Assembly: GCF_022024115.1 (NCBI RefSeq)
Contig: NZ_CP091792.1
Coordinates: forward strand, 1,488,001-1,552,000
Reading direction: 5' to 3'
Origin: Prevotella communis
GTDB taxonomy: Bacteria; Bacteroidota; Bacteroidia; Bacteroidales; Bacteroidaceae
Length of the DNA stretch: 64,000 nt
The notes under the pieces were generated by a model that was given only the letters and a program-made list of their open reading frames with translations, was not told the origin of the DNA and searched no databases. The translations under genes and the position numbers were made by a program. Shown one piece after another: positions 8,482 through 16,905 of the stretch (position 1 is its first letter; each line of letters opens with the position of its first letter).

Positions 8482-8626
8482 TTCCTGGTTTTATCTTTAA
8501 AACAGATCAGAGTCCCGTGATCTATCGTGTAAACAGAGAAAGCGGCCCTTGCTGGCCGCCCTCCTCTGTGGTATCTATTGCCGCTGTCGCGGTTAAATTC
8601 GATTAACGGGTGAATGGATAAATAGG

Positions 8627-10018
8627 TTAGAAGCCGAGCACCGGCCTGACACTATCGCTACCCGTCGTAAAGTAGTTGACCCAAGAATAGCTGTGGAAAC
8701 CCCACGCGTACCAGCCACCGTACTCCGCGTACTCCGTAGCAGACCAATAGTCGCCAGCCATTGCCGTGCCGCCGACACCGGTGGTGATGTAGGCGTTCAC
8801 GTTGCCGTCGTAAGTCGTGCCGTTGCTGTCACCCGTCGTCGAGCCGAGGTTGGTGAAGATGGCCTCGTAGTCGCTCTTCTGCGCCACGCACCAGTTCGAC
8901 ACCGTAATAGGATTACTAATAGAAGGCCACAATATTATATAACTCGTCAGAGAGCCGCGTGCCCCGTCGGGCAGCAGCTTCAGCGTCGTGCCGGCGTAGT
9001 TGGTCACGGAGTTCCAGCCGTTGATGATGTCCCACGTCTGCTTCGGAGCGTCCTGCAGGGCGAGAATCAGGCCGTGGCCCGTCTCCGTCACCTTGCCCAG
9101 GATGCCCACGGCAGTACATCCGCTGGGTACAGCGGTCTTGGCTAGGTGCAGATGGCCATCGGCACACACCACCATGCCGTAGTTAGCTGTATTGGCATTG
9201 CTGAGAAGCGCCTCTGGCATCTTCCAGCTGACGCTGTAGCCGTTGTCTGCTGCGTAGGTTTTGCCGGTGAGCGACTTGTTGTAGCACTGCGAGCCATCGT
9301 TGGCGGTAATATCGATGTTGGCCGAGGTCACGGGGCGGATGGCTACGTAGATGGGACCAGCGGCTGCCAAGCGGCTGACGGTGTAAGTGTTGGTGCCGTC
9401 GCCGATGGTCAGGCTGGTGATGCCGTCAGTAATTTCGCTTGGTGTCGCAGCATTATCCTTGAGGGTAATGGCCAGGATGGCGAGCTGGTTCTCCAGCGTC
9501 ACCGAGGGCAGGTTGCCGCCGGCCCAGGTGCCCGACCCCGTGCAGAAGTCGAATTTGCTGGCGAGGGTCGCGAGCGTGCCGTCCTGATTATTGTAGAGGG
9601 CGTCGTAGTTTGGTGTGAAGTCGGCATTGGCCATCGCTGCGGGATAGGTGTAGACCACGCTCATTTCCTTGTAGGGGTTGTCCAGCGTGAAAGTGAACGT
9701 GGCGGACTTTCCTCCGTTGGTGATGTCGCCGGCGGTCAGCGGCGCACTCACCGCCTTCTCGTGAACTGTGCCCTTGTCCTTCCAGTAGTAAATAGCCATC
9801 GTCTCGCCAGCGGCGAAGGTCTTCACGCCCGTACTGGTCAGTGCGCGGGTTGTTCCAGCTCCGCCGTCCAGGCTAACGGTGGTGGTCAGGGTTACTACGT
9901 TGTTCTTAGTCTCGGGCTGCTGCGGATTGTCGAAATTATCGTCGTTTGAACAGCCGGTCATCATTGCGCCCATCAAAGCGAGGGCAGCCATGCTCAGAAA
10001 ATTCTTCATTGTCTTCAT
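8627..10018 (-). CDS. fimbrillin-like surface lipoprotein with C-type-lectin-like C-terminus
   Basis: The 463-residue lipoprotein has a signal peptide ending in the lipobox MTGC, then SNDDN, an Asp-rich surface-export signal typical of Bacteroidetes. Residues ~25-290 form a fimbrillin-like beta region nearly the same as that of the protein at 19228-20868. The last ~170 residues are different: WCVAQKSDYEAIF, YWSATEY, many Tyr/Trp/Gly, then SVRPVLGF. That ending is shared by C-type-lectin-fold targets of diversity-generating retroelements and by non-DGR relatives. Most codons in the Tyr/Gly-rich stretch end in C or T. The start at 10018 gives a clean signal peptide; the frame opens earlier but over the upstream peptide gene. 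Confidence 0.8.
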   Translation of the reverse strand: MKTMKNFLSMAALALMGAMMTGCSNDDNFDNPQQPETKNNVVTLTTTVSLDGGAGTTRALTSTGVKTFAAGETMAIYYWKDKGTVHEKAVSAPLTAGDITNGGKSATFTFTLDNPYKEMSVVYTYPAAMANADFTPNYDALYNNQDGTLATLASKFDFCTGSGTWAGGNLPSVTLENQLAILAITLKDNAATPSEITDGITSLTIGDGTNTYTVSRLAAAGPIYVAIRPVTSANIDITANDGSQCYNKSLTGKTYAADNGYSVSWKMPEALLSNANTANYGMVVCADGHLHLAKTAVPSGCTAVGILGKVTETGHGLILALQDAPKQTWDIINGWNSVTNYAGTTLKLLPDGARGSLTSYIILWPSISNPITVSNWCVAQKSDYEAIFTNLGSTTGDSNGTTYDGNVNAYITTGVGGTAMAGDYWSATEYAEYGGWYAWGFHSYSWVNYFTTGSDSVRPVLGF

Positions 10019-10043
10019 TGCTTTCTTCGTTTTAGTGGGTTTG

Positions 10044-10175
10044 TTACTCTTCATCTTCACTCTGCCAATAGTAGTTCTGAACTCCGGCTTGGCCATTACT
10101 ACCAGCCAGCAGTTGCGGCTGTTGTTTCAACTCGTAAACCTTCATCGTAGGTTTCTCATACTCTTTTTTCTTCAT
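10044..10175 (-). CDS. 43-residue peptide with KPxM(K)V and LLAGS motif, paired with lipoprotein
   Basis: The peptide begins MKKKEYEKPTMKVYELKQQ, then LLAGSN, and ends in an acidic tail (SEDEE). It ends 25 bp before the lipoprotein start and has its own promoter. Two homologous peptides occur at 13369-13503 and 20892-21020, each in front of a fimbrillin-like lipoprotein. The sequence before LLAGS is charged and conserved and the part after it varies, which resembles a leader-plus-core layout. Its function is unknown. Confidence 0.75.
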   Translation of the reverse strand: MKKKEYEKPTMKVYELKQQPQLLAGSNGQAGVQNYYWQSEDEE

Positions 10176-10244
10176 GTTATTTATCATTTTAGATTAATTG
10201 TCAATATGTTATTTTATATTTTCCCACTTATTGGTTTTCTGTGA

Positions 10245-10252
10245 CAAAGGTA
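10245..10252 (-). promoter_or_regulatory. -7 box of the peptide-lipoprotein cassette
   Basis: TACCTTTG lies on the minus strand 70 bp before the peptide start. I do not see a matching -33 box at the usual distance. Confidence 0.5.
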
Positions 10253-10505
10253 CTAATATTATTCTCAAAGGTCGTTGTTTCTTCTTAAAAAAAAGTTAAG
10301 AGCTGAATTTCTTCATACATCAGTATTGCTAGTTATTAAATTAATAATCATTTAAGTTAGTGACTGAAAAAGTATTAAAACGACATGAGAAATGTCACTC
10401 TTTTATCGTTTATTATTGTCTTAAAAGCAGGGAAAAGAAGGGTTTCAAGGACAAAAAGAATTCTTTCTGGGAAATCAGTAAAGAAGGAGAAACCTATAGG
10501 ATTGA
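10253..10505. other. AT-rich intergenic stretch without gene
   Basis: Apart from the promoter of the cassette to its left I see no gene or strong hairpin here. Confidence 0.35.
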
Positions 10506-10934
10506 TTAATGGTTGTATCGGCGATAATTGTCATCTAGCGCCTTGGCTACCACACCTACGAAAGACTGTCCGATGTTATCAGCCAGGAAGTCACGGAGGT
10601 TAAGAACTGAGGAATAATACTTTCGAGAGAACCATTTCTTAGCGACACGCTTCTTTTCACGACCTATATCCCCAGAGTTGCCTCTGGGGATTTCTTTGCC
10701 AGTACCGAAGTCCTGCCAAAGACCATATTCGAGAAAAGCTTGGGAGAGGCCGATTTCTATGAAACGACCGTCGGCACGGACTGGGAGAGCGCTGACGGAG
10801 TGCAGCAAACGGCCTGTGTCTATGACTCCTAACAAGGTGATTTGCTCCTGCCAGATTTTGAGCATGGTGTCGTTGAAGGCGAGGACGTATTTCTCGCGCT
10901 CGCCTTGTGGATTGGGATGCTGATTCAAGTCCAT
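10506..10934 (-). CDS. phage neck/tail completion-like protein (HK97 gp10-like)
   Basis: The 142-residue protein carries LGVIDTGRLLHSVSA and a later YGLWQDFGTGKEI block, the pattern seen in HK97 gp10-type head-tail or tail-completion proteins (an early helix with D-T/S-G-x-L, then a loop with Y-x-x-x-x-x-F-G-T). It overlaps the preceding gene by 10 bp and lies in the string of head-tail genes between portal and tape measure. The assignment is by motif pattern and position only. Confidence 0.55.
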   Translation of the reverse strand: MDLNQHPNPQGEREKYVLAFNDTMLKIWQEQITLLGVIDTGRLLHSVSALPVRADGRFIEIGLSQAFLEYGLWQDFGTGKEIPRGNSGDIGREKKRVAKKWFSRKYYSSVLNLRDFLADNIGQSFVGVVAKALDDNYRRYNH

Positions 10935-11464
10935 TCCTCTTGATTGTATTGAAGGTCGGTGTATGTGTCAACGGCGATTTGGAAGTAGGCACAAGCGCAT
11001 CCTGAGAAGAAATAGCGGTCTATTTCCTGGAATGAGATGCGAGGGTCGATATAGATGGAGTGCTGCTGCAGACGTGTTTGTTCCTGGATCAGGACGGACA
11101 TGTACTGTCGGAACAGCTCGCGCATCGCATCCATACAGGACTGGCGGGCCACCATATTGTCAAGGGTGTGGCGCATGGCCAGGAACACCGTCTTCACTCG
11201 GCGAGTGTGCGGTGTGTTGTTGATGTCCGTAAATCCCTGAGAGATGTCGGACACGCAGACGAAAGCCGTTTTCGTCAGCATCTTGGCCAGTGCTTCTTCG
11301 AAGCCGTCAAGCCCTGAGACTCGGCAGAAGGTGAAGTGCTTGGACTGAGCGAACTTGTTGCGCTTGGTCAGGCTTTCAAAGAATGATGTGGCATCCCAAT
11401 TGAAGGTGTCGTTGTTCTTGTTTTGTGTTTGTGGTTCAGGTGTATGTGGGTGAAATGGTAGCAT
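10925..11464 (-). CDS. phage neck/tail protein, unassigned
   Basis: The 179-residue soluble protein has no recognised motif. The start is placed at 11464 (MLPFHPHTPE); the frame extends further upstream, but into the neighbouring gene and a hydrophobic low-complexity run. Its place between a gp10-like protein and the 251-residue protein suggests a tail terminator or connector role, which is inference. Confidence 0.6.
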   Translation of the reverse strand: MLPFHPHTPEPQTQNKNNDTFNWDATSFFESLTKRNKFAQSKHFTFCRVSGLDGFEEALAKMLTKTAFVCVSDISQGFTDINNTPHTRRVKTVFLAMRHTLDNMVARQSCMDAMRELFRQYMSVLIQEQTRLQQHSIYIDPRISFQEIDRYFFSGCACAYFQIAVDTYTDLQYNQEEWT

Positions 11465-11537
11465 AAGTAATGGTGTAATGTGAGTATGTAAGTATTTGGT
11501 AAATAAATTATTAAAGAATAACAACAAAATAAAAGTA

Positions 11538-12293
11538 TCAAGGCTTTTTATAAGCCTTACGAAGCTCTTCTGCTTCCCTTGCCTTAGCGTCAAGCTCAGT
11601 GAGGGCACGCCATGTATCCATCTTCATGATGGCGGCTTCCTTGGTGATATCGCCACCAGTGAGGGCACGGATCATGGCATTCGTGCTGTCACGCAGTTGG
11701 CTGTAGATATCAGGCTGGGCACTACCAAGGAGATTGTCGTCACCCTTGGCGGGTGCCGGTTTGTAGAAGTTCGAGAAGAGCGAGGCGAAGTACTGTTTGA
11801 GCGAGGCCATCCAGTAGAAAATGCCTACGAGATGGGCACGAGAGGGCTTCACATGGTCGCTTCCATAAAGGATTTGCGCCATCTGAAGCAACAGTTCGTC
11901 CTGCTGTGTGTTGAGATAACCCTGGAACAGGTTGTCAACATACAGGTACTGCTCAAACGGAACCTTCTCGAAGTCTGCGGGCAAAGCATGGTACTTGCCG
12001 ATTCGCGAGATACGAACAGGCATTGGAGCGAATGAATCCAAGTAATCTAGGACTGAGGTAGCTTGCTGAATCTGCCTCGTACTGAGCACAACCTGCTCCT
12101 TTTTCCTCTTAATGAGGAAACGATGGACGGGTAGGGTGGCAAGCACCTTCAAGTGATTCCACTTCATGAGACAGAGGGTCTTTACCTCTGCAGCTGACAA
12201 GTCGCGGCTGAAGAGGCTATAGACCATCAGGAGCTGCGCGTCGGATAGTTCGGCCCAAGTGGTGGGCAATGAGATATTAAAAACTGCTTCCAT
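11538..12293 (-). CDS. phage protein, 251 residues, upstream of neck genes
   Basis: This is a mostly helical protein with a basic middle (LIKRKKEQ) and a charged, Ala/Glu/Lys-rich C-terminal helix. It has its own late-type promoter; the -7 box ends 4 nt before the ATG, so the message should be leaderless or nearly so. It heads the 12.3-10.5 kb structural operon. Family unknown; a tail-assembly role is a guess from context. Confidence 0.65.
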   Translation of the reverse strand: MEAVFNISLPTTWAELSDAQLLMVYSLFSRDLSAAEVKTLCLMKWNHLKVLATLPVHRFLIKRKKEQVVLSTRQIQQATSVLDYLDSFAPMPVRISRIGKYHALPADFEKVPFEQYLYVDNLFQGYLNTQQDELLLQMAQILYGSDHVKPSRAHLVGIFYWMASLKQYFASLFSNFYKPAPAKGDDNLLGSAQPDIYSQLRDSTNAMIRALTGGDITKEAAIMKMDTWRALTELDAKAREAEELRKAYKKP

Positions 12294-12297
12294 ACCG

Positions 12298-12332
12298 CAA
12301 AGGTACAGAAGCAGGTTGTATGAGGAAAAGAC
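12298..12332 (-). promoter_or_regulatory. phage-type promoter of the 12293 operon
   Basis: On the minus strand GTCTTTTC (12332-12325) is followed after 19 nt by TACCTTTG (12305-12298), with the start codon at 12293. Confidence 0.8.
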
Positions 12333-12336
12333 AATG

Positions 12337-12651
12337 TTAATTGCCTCTTTTAAGTTCTTCTAACTCCCTTTTCTTCTCTTCAATATCATTTTCCAACTGC
12401 TTTATGGCACCTTTTATTGATTTTTGTAGGACGAAGTGCTTGACAGTTAATACAAGATTAGTGATATCAGCTTCTTCTTTGGGGATTGCTCCGTATGCTT
12501 CTGCTTCCTCTAACTGCTTTTCCTGCTCGAGCGTATGGTCAAGCAGGTCTTTCAATTTTGTGATTTCCTCAAAAGAATAAGGTGGTCTTATATCGTTTAT
12601 TTCGCGGAGTTCGTCTTGCAAATACTGGGGAATTAATTCTTCCTTTTTCAT
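12337..12651 (-). CDS. hypothetical coiled-coil protein, 104 residues
   Basis: A very charged helical protein; the last 30 residues (KQLENDIEEKKRELEELKRG) are a clear coiled coil. It follows the 12671-13123 gene by 19 bp, so both are probably one unit. No phage or cargo family recognised. Confidence 0.6.
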   Translation of the reverse strand: MKKEELIPQYLQDELREINDIRPPYSFEEITKLKDLLDHTLEQEKQLEEAEAYGAIPKEEADITNLVLTVKHFVLQKSIKGAIKQLENDIEEKKRELEELKRGN

Positions 12652-12670
12652 TCTCTTGGTTGTATATATA

Positions 12671-13123
12671 TTATTTCCAGGTTTTATTCGCTTCTATTTC
12701 CTTTGCCCATGCAATCTCCTTCTTAAGATAGTCTATTGCATGCTGATTGTATTTGTTTTCAGGTGAGGATTTAAACATGCGTAAAGCATATTCTTCTGTT
12801 TCGATGTAGTCAGCTGTAAAACCACCTAAAGCTATCAGTTTTTCTTCATAATTCAGCGCTTCGCCTTTTACGAGCTGTAGGATATAGCCTTCAAATCCCC
12901 ATGAGGCACCACGATTGAATTCAAATGACTCTTTCTCGGCGGCAATTAAATCAGGAAGACTATTCTCATATTTGAGGATTGCTTCAATATCCTCTTTTGC
13001 TGTTGGTTGTCTGTTGTGAGCTATCTCGTAAACTACTTTTTGGGCTACCCAAACGGCACCACGAATAAAATCATCTGATGCATTTGGAAATGCCTTTCTA
13101 GTATATACTTCTATCATAATCAT
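12671..13123 (-). CDS. hypothetical protein, 150 residues
   Basis: A soluble protein without recognised motif. ATG codons at 13123 and 13117 are both possible starts. A TACCTTTG -7 box lies at 13135-13128 on the minus strand, only 5 nt from the first ATG, so 13117 may be the real start or the message may be leaderless. The upstream box is not of the phage type, which suggests cargo. Confidence 0.6.
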   Translation of the reverse strand: MIMIEVYTRKAFPNASDDFIRGAVWVAQKVVYEIAHNRQPTAKEDIEAILKYENSLPDLIAAEKESFEFNRGASWGFEGYILQLVKGEALNYEEKLIALGGFTADYIETEEYALRMFKSSPENKYNQHAIDYLKKEIAWAKEIEANKTWK

Positions 13124-13299
13124 AGTGCAAAGGTACGAAAAATCCGCCTAAAATCGGTAGGCGGACGAGTAATTTTTAATCATGAAGACTTATTTGTTTT
13201 GATGATTAGGATATATTAGAATAATGAAAGAAGTAGGTTAATAATTTTGGCGAAAAATCGAATAAATTTTCCGCTTATAGGAAATTCTGGACATATTTT

Positions 13300-13330
13300 T
13301 TTGATATTTAATTAAAACGATGTAATTTTG
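13300..13330 (+). promoter_or_regulatory. host-type promoter of second peptide-lipoprotein cassette
   Basis: TTTG (13300-13303), a 19-nt spacer and TAATTTTG (13323-13330) match the Bacteroidetes consensus. Confidence 0.7.
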
Positions 13331-13368
13331 CAGGCTGATTTAATTATTGTATTATTTATACCAAAAAA

Positions 13369-13503
13369 ATGGAGATAACTAAAAAAGAAAATTACCAGAA
13401 ACCTACCATTCAGGTAGTAGAGATTAAACAACAGTGCCATATTCTGGCTGGTAGTAATCCTCAATCAACCCTTAACGTAGAGTATGAGGAAGAAGAAGCT
13501 TAG
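13369..13503 (+). CDS. 44-residue peptide, paralogue of the 10044 and 20892 peptides
   Basis: It starts MEITKKENYQKPTIQVVEIK, continues QQCHILAGSNPQ and ends in EEEEA. The K-P-x-x-x-V-x-x-(L/I)-K core, the LAGS motif and the acidic tail are shared with the other two peptides. It ends 28 bp before a fimbrillin-like lipoprotein and is driven by a clear promoter. Confidence 0.75.
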   Translation: MEITKKENYQKPTIQVVEIKQQCHILAGSNPQSTLNVEYEEEEA

Positions 13504-13531
13504 TGTCAAACCCCAAATCAGAATGTGAACA

Positions 13532-14422
13532 ATGAAGATGACTTTTAATAGAATGGGTTGGCTGGTCATGGCCGCAGCCTTCATCATGAGTTTTGCTGCA
13601 TGCTCAAACGATGACAACGAAACAAATGTTCAACCTCAGACAATACATGTGTCCGTAGATGCAGGGCTAGGGAATGATGGAACTACTCGAAGTGAGATGA
13701 TTACTGAGAGCGGTAAACGTGTGCTGACTTTTACAGAGGGTGATAGATTGTATGTATATGAAGATCTTGGGGGTTATTTGTGCTTGGCAGGCTATCTTAC
13801 TATGAAAGATGGGTCGCTTGCTGCAGACGGGAAAAGTGCAGCATTTGAGGGTGACCTCAAAGTGTATGACTATAAGACTCTTACAGCAGTTGAGACATCC
13901 TATGACTTTGGCGATGCAGACCCCCTTGCAGCAGGAGCCGATGCCTATCTCGTCCACAAGAACATGATAGAGGGTGATGAAGCATCAGGTGCACATTATT
14001 TTATATCTAACTCGAAACGTCTTAATTTTAATCTAACAAACTTGATTGCTTCTGATGTAGAAACGCTTATGGAGTCAGCATTGCCTGTGTGGGGACTCTA
14101 TAACAGTGCGACTAAGACCTTTGAATTAAGTAGCCATACCGCAATTTTTAATGTCCACATCAGCGGAAGCGGAGTTGTTGCAAATCAGGATTATAATATA
14201 GACGTGCGTGATTCTGACGGCGATTTGATTATGGGATATCGTTATACATCTGATGACACTGGCGTCATAAACTGTGCCTTCGTCGTTTATTGTAACGATT
14301 ATGGTGCCCCATATAAACTCCAGATTGCGAATACATCCAACTGGTCTGATGACAAAACCTTTGAACTGGCCAACAATAAAATTGAGGCAAAGATATACAA
14401 CATCACCCGCACGTGGAATTAA
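13532..14422 (+). CDS. fimbrillin-like surface lipoprotein, 296 residues
   Basis: It has a signal peptide ending in the lipobox FAAC and SNDDNE directly after it, the surface-export type. The rest is beta-rich with TRSEM and EGDRLYVYE segments typical of fimbrillin-like proteins. It shares only the general family with the other two lipoproteins. It lies on the plus strand between two minus-strand phage operons, with its own promoter and terminator, so it is an independent cassette. Confidence 0.75.
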   Translation: MKMTFNRMGWLVMAAAFIMSFAACSNDDNETNVQPQTIHVSVDAGLGNDGTTRSEMITESGKRVLTFTEGDRLYVYEDLGGYLCLAGYLTMKDGSLAADGKSAAFEGDLKVYDYKTLTAVETSYDFGDADPLAAGADAYLVHKNMIEGDEASGAHYFISNSKRLNFNLTNLIASDVETLMESALPVWGLYNSATKTFELSSHTAIFNVHISGSGVVANQDYNIDVRDSDGDLIMGYRYTSDDTGVINCAFVVYCNDYGAPYKLQIANTSNWSDDKTFELANNKIEAKIYNITRTWN

Positions 14423-14451
14423 TTGAACCAAGGAGTATTAACTATAAGCAG

Positions 14452-14484
14452 CAAGCACGACGTCTTTGAACGCCGTGCTTGTTT
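14452..14484 (+). terminator. terminator of the second lipoprotein cassette
   Basis: A GCACG-based stem of about 11 bp with a short loop is followed by GTTTTGC, 30 bp after the stop codon. It also faces the end of the converging phage gene. Confidence 0.6.
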
Positions 14485-14488
14485 TGCA

Positions 14489-15337
14489 TTATAGCCAGTA
14501 GCCGCCGGACTTCTTTTTGTTTTCGAAGACTTTGGGGGTGTATAGAGCTGCCACAGGGGAACTGTGCCAAGCGGGAAAGATTTCTTCGTGCTCACGGATG
14601 ATGTTCACGAGGTCATAGAAGGATTGCGGATGAACCTGCATGTCTGAGAGAAGCATCATCTCCAAAGATTGGAGAGTGCGGATGACTTGCTCTTCCAACG
14701 GCTTGGCGGTGCGGAGCTGAGTGATGACGTGATTACGGAAGACTGTTATCTGCTCGTGGGAGAAGTATGTGTCTGCAAGGACCGACTCAATTTTAATGAG
14801 GCGGTCATGCAGCTTCTGATAATTCTCCCAGAGGTGTTCACGGATAGCGAGGCGGTGGCATAGGCTCAGGAAGGGGAACATAGTACTGGAGAAGTACTTG
14901 CCCTGTTGGGACTGGCGCCATTCGGGACGGGCGGAGAGGCGAAGGATGAGGGCTTCGATGGCGGCGTCGCGCTGAGACTCGAGAGAGGTAATCAGGGCGT
15001 CGACGCGCTCACGAGAAGCAGGAACTACGTTCTGGTTCGAGACGATGCCGAAGCCATTAGGGGTCAATACCAAATCAAGTGAAGGTATGGCGGTCATATA
15101 GGCATGACAGGCTACTAGCTTTTCCAAGGGGTAGCGGAAACGCTCGTTAGGTCCGAAGCTGTCGGCTGTAGCAATCTCGTCAAAGATAGCTTCAGGAACG
15201 AAGGTATCTATTGCCCATTGCTCTGCAGTCTCGAGATATGGGTAAAGCTTCTCTATCAGGGTGGGCTCGCCCTCTACAGTAGCGAGGACGTTTGGGATGA
15301 GCAGTCGGAGCTGGTCGTCGGTGGTGATTAGTTTCAT
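14489..15337 (-). CDS. phage head-tail region protein, DUF6712-like
   Basis: The 282-residue, mostly helical protein lies directly after the portal gene. It starts MKLITTDDQLRLLIPN, and the overall pattern resembles a protein found beside portal genes in Bacteroides prophages (I recall DUF6712, not certain). The start at 15337 excludes an upstream frame that translates a 9-bp minisatellite. A head-tail connector or neck role is inferred. Confidence 0.6.
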   Translation of the reverse strand: MKLITTDDQLRLLIPNVLATVEGEPTLIEKLYPYLETAEQWAIDTFVPEAIFDEIATADSFGPNERFRYPLEKLVACHAYMTAIPSLDLVLTPNGFGIVSNQNVVPASRERVDALITSLESQRDAAIEALILRLSARPEWRQSQQGKYFSSTMFPFLSLCHRLAIREHLWENYQKLHDRLIKIESVLADTYFSHEQITVFRNHVITQLRTAKPLEEQVIRTLQSLEMMLLSDMQVHPQSFYDLVNIIREHEEIFPAWHSSPVAALYTPKVFENKKKSGGYWL

Positions 15338-15342
15338 TATTT

Positions 15343-15378
15343 GTGGGATTAATGGGGTGAATGGGGATAATGGGCTAG
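15343..15378. repeat. 9-bp minisatellite, 4 units (site 1)
   Basis: Four 9-bp units of pattern (G/A)TGGGNNNN lie just before the start of the 14489-15337 gene. The same format occurs at 16133, 39778 and 45642. Confidence 0.7.
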
Positions 15379-15417
15379 AGCTGCTATAGCATAGCAGCAT
15401 ACTGAACAGGGGTCACT

Positions 15418-16782
15418 TTATTCGGGGTCAATGGTCTTGTTTGGGGTCACGAGCTTTGCGTCTCTTTTCTCATCGAGCGTCGATAGCATGATGAAGGGGC
15501 AGTCGGGATGAACTCCGTCCCAGCCGTTATACCTTATTATAATATTATGAACGGTGAAAAGGAGGTCATGATACGGTTTCTGTAAGGCTTGGGCAATCGT
15601 ATACAACTCGCGCTTGTCGCTTCCGGAATTGTTGGTCTGAGACTTTCCTGGAACTGAGCCGACAAGGTTTGAATGGACTCGCATCGTAAAACACATCATA
15701 TTGACGGCCTCGATGATATCGGTGGACCAGTCGCCACCTTCCTTGTCGGTCTCTACCTTATTGATGACCACGTCGTGCTGCTCCTCGCCGTTGGGATTGA
15801 CATAGAACGTAGAAAAGAGCACCTTGCCGGAGTTTTCCATGCCTGTGAGGAAGTTGATAATCTTCTCCTTCTCCTCGATGACACGATCCATCTGCTTCTT
15901 GCGGTCGGTAATGCCTTCGGCCTTGAAGATACCGTCCCAGAAGCGGTTGGCAATCTCTATGTGATACTTGATGGGCGCAGAATTCTTCAGTTTTGCCTCC
16001 TTGGCCATACCGATGAGCTTCTTGATGTTGTACCAGTTGCCCTTGAAGAGAGAGCCATAGTAGGGGATTGGGTAGTAGGTGCTGTCGGGTGTGGGGACGC
16101 GGCTGACGATGGCGAACTTGCGGCACTTCGTCGCGGGCTTGGTGGGCTTCATGGGCGAAGTGGGGGACTTGCCTAAACGATTGTTCAAATCACTCCAGGG
16201 AGAATGAGAGTCGAGCATCTCGATTTTCTCGACCTGGTCCTTGCTGGAGATAGTCTTCCTCCAGTTAGCATAGAGAAGATAGGGGATACGGCCGTCCTTC
16301 TCTGCAGGGGCGAAACGACAGTAGCAGGCCTCCTTGCGAAGAATGCGGACGATGCGGGAGGCGTCGGCACTGAGGATGATGATACTGACGCAGAACCCGA
16401 AGTGCTTGAAGTCCTGACAGACACCGAGAAAATAGGAGGGAAGGTCGTTGTCCATGAGGTAATGGTCGACGTCCTTCTTAACGGCTGCTTTGGCTTCCGA
16501 TGTGTCATAGACCAGGCCGGAGCCATAGCAAACCTCGGCATTGAAAATCTGGCAGGTGGAAAGCGTCTCGTCCGACTCGATAAGCTCAAGAATCTTGTAG
16601 GGCATCTGGTTGTCAGCACCCCATGGCATATACTGATAGCCCTCGTCGAGAGGCACAGGAAGGATATCCGACTGTTCGCGGAATACCTCGGACGAACTGG
16701 CGGTGAAAGCTGCGGAGGCCTTCAAGTCAGGAATGTTTTCAACGGAGTTGAAGGAATAGTTAAAGTCTTGTGGCTGGTTCAT
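15418..16782 (-). CDS. phage portal protein
   Basis: The 454-residue protein has the order expected of this portal type. It has an N-terminal region leading to YMPWGADNQMPYKILELIESD, then VCYGSGLVY, a central helix (the DRKKQMDRVIEEKEKII area) and a C-terminal TNNSGSDKRELYTIAQALQKPYHD segment. The portal forms the dodecamer through which DNA enters and leaves the capsid. Around residues 205-216 it contains a (Pxx)4 insert encoded by a 9-bp repeat. It has its own late-type promoter and is separated from terminase and capsid genes by more than 20 kb of cargo. Confidence 0.75.
   Translation of the reverse strand: MNQPQDFNYSFNSVENIPDLKASAAFTASSSEVFREQSDILPVPLDEGYQYMPWGADNQMPYKILELIESDETLSTCQIFNAEVCYGSGLVYDTSEAKAAVKKDVDHYLMDNDLPSYFLGVCQDFKHFGFCVSIIILSADASRIVRILRKEACYCRFAPAEKDGRIPYLLYANWRKTISSKDQVEKIEMLDSHSPWSDLNNRLGKSPTSPMKPTKPATKCRKFAIVSRVPTPDSTYYPIPYYGSLFKGNWYNIKKLIGMAKEAKLKNSAPIKYHIEIANRFWDGIFKAEGITDRKKQMDRVIEEKEKIINFLTGMENSGKVLFSTFYVNPNGEEQHDVVINKVETDKEGGDWSTDIIEAVNMMCFTMRVHSNLVGSVPGKSQTNNSGSDKRELYTIAQALQKPYHDLLFTVHNIIIRYNGWDGVHPDCPFIMLSTLDEKRDAKLVTPNKTIDPE
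16133..16168. repeat. 9-bp minisatellite, 4 units (site 2, inside portal)
   Basis: The four units translate in the portal frame as repeats of Pro-x-x (SPT SPM KPT KPA). Confidence 0.65.
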
Positions 16783-16800
16783 ATCTTAGCGTTTTTGATG

Positions 16801-16835
16801 CAAAGATATGAAGGTGGGTGCGTATGAGAAAAGAC
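16801..16835 (-). promoter_or_regulatory. phage-type promoter of portal gene
   Basis: On the minus strand GTCTTTTC (16835-16828) is followed after 19 nt by TATCTTTG (16808-16801), 18 nt before the start codon. Confidence 0.8.
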
Positions 16836-16905
16836 ATCAAATTTTGGCGAGATTCTTCCCTTAATTACGGATTATTGAGTAATTTTGTAGGCAAAACAAG
16901 GAAGA

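Noticed and set aside
9146..9949. A 267-codon plus-strand frame
   Set aside because: It is antisense to the lipoprotein gene, which has a signal peptide, homologue and promoter.
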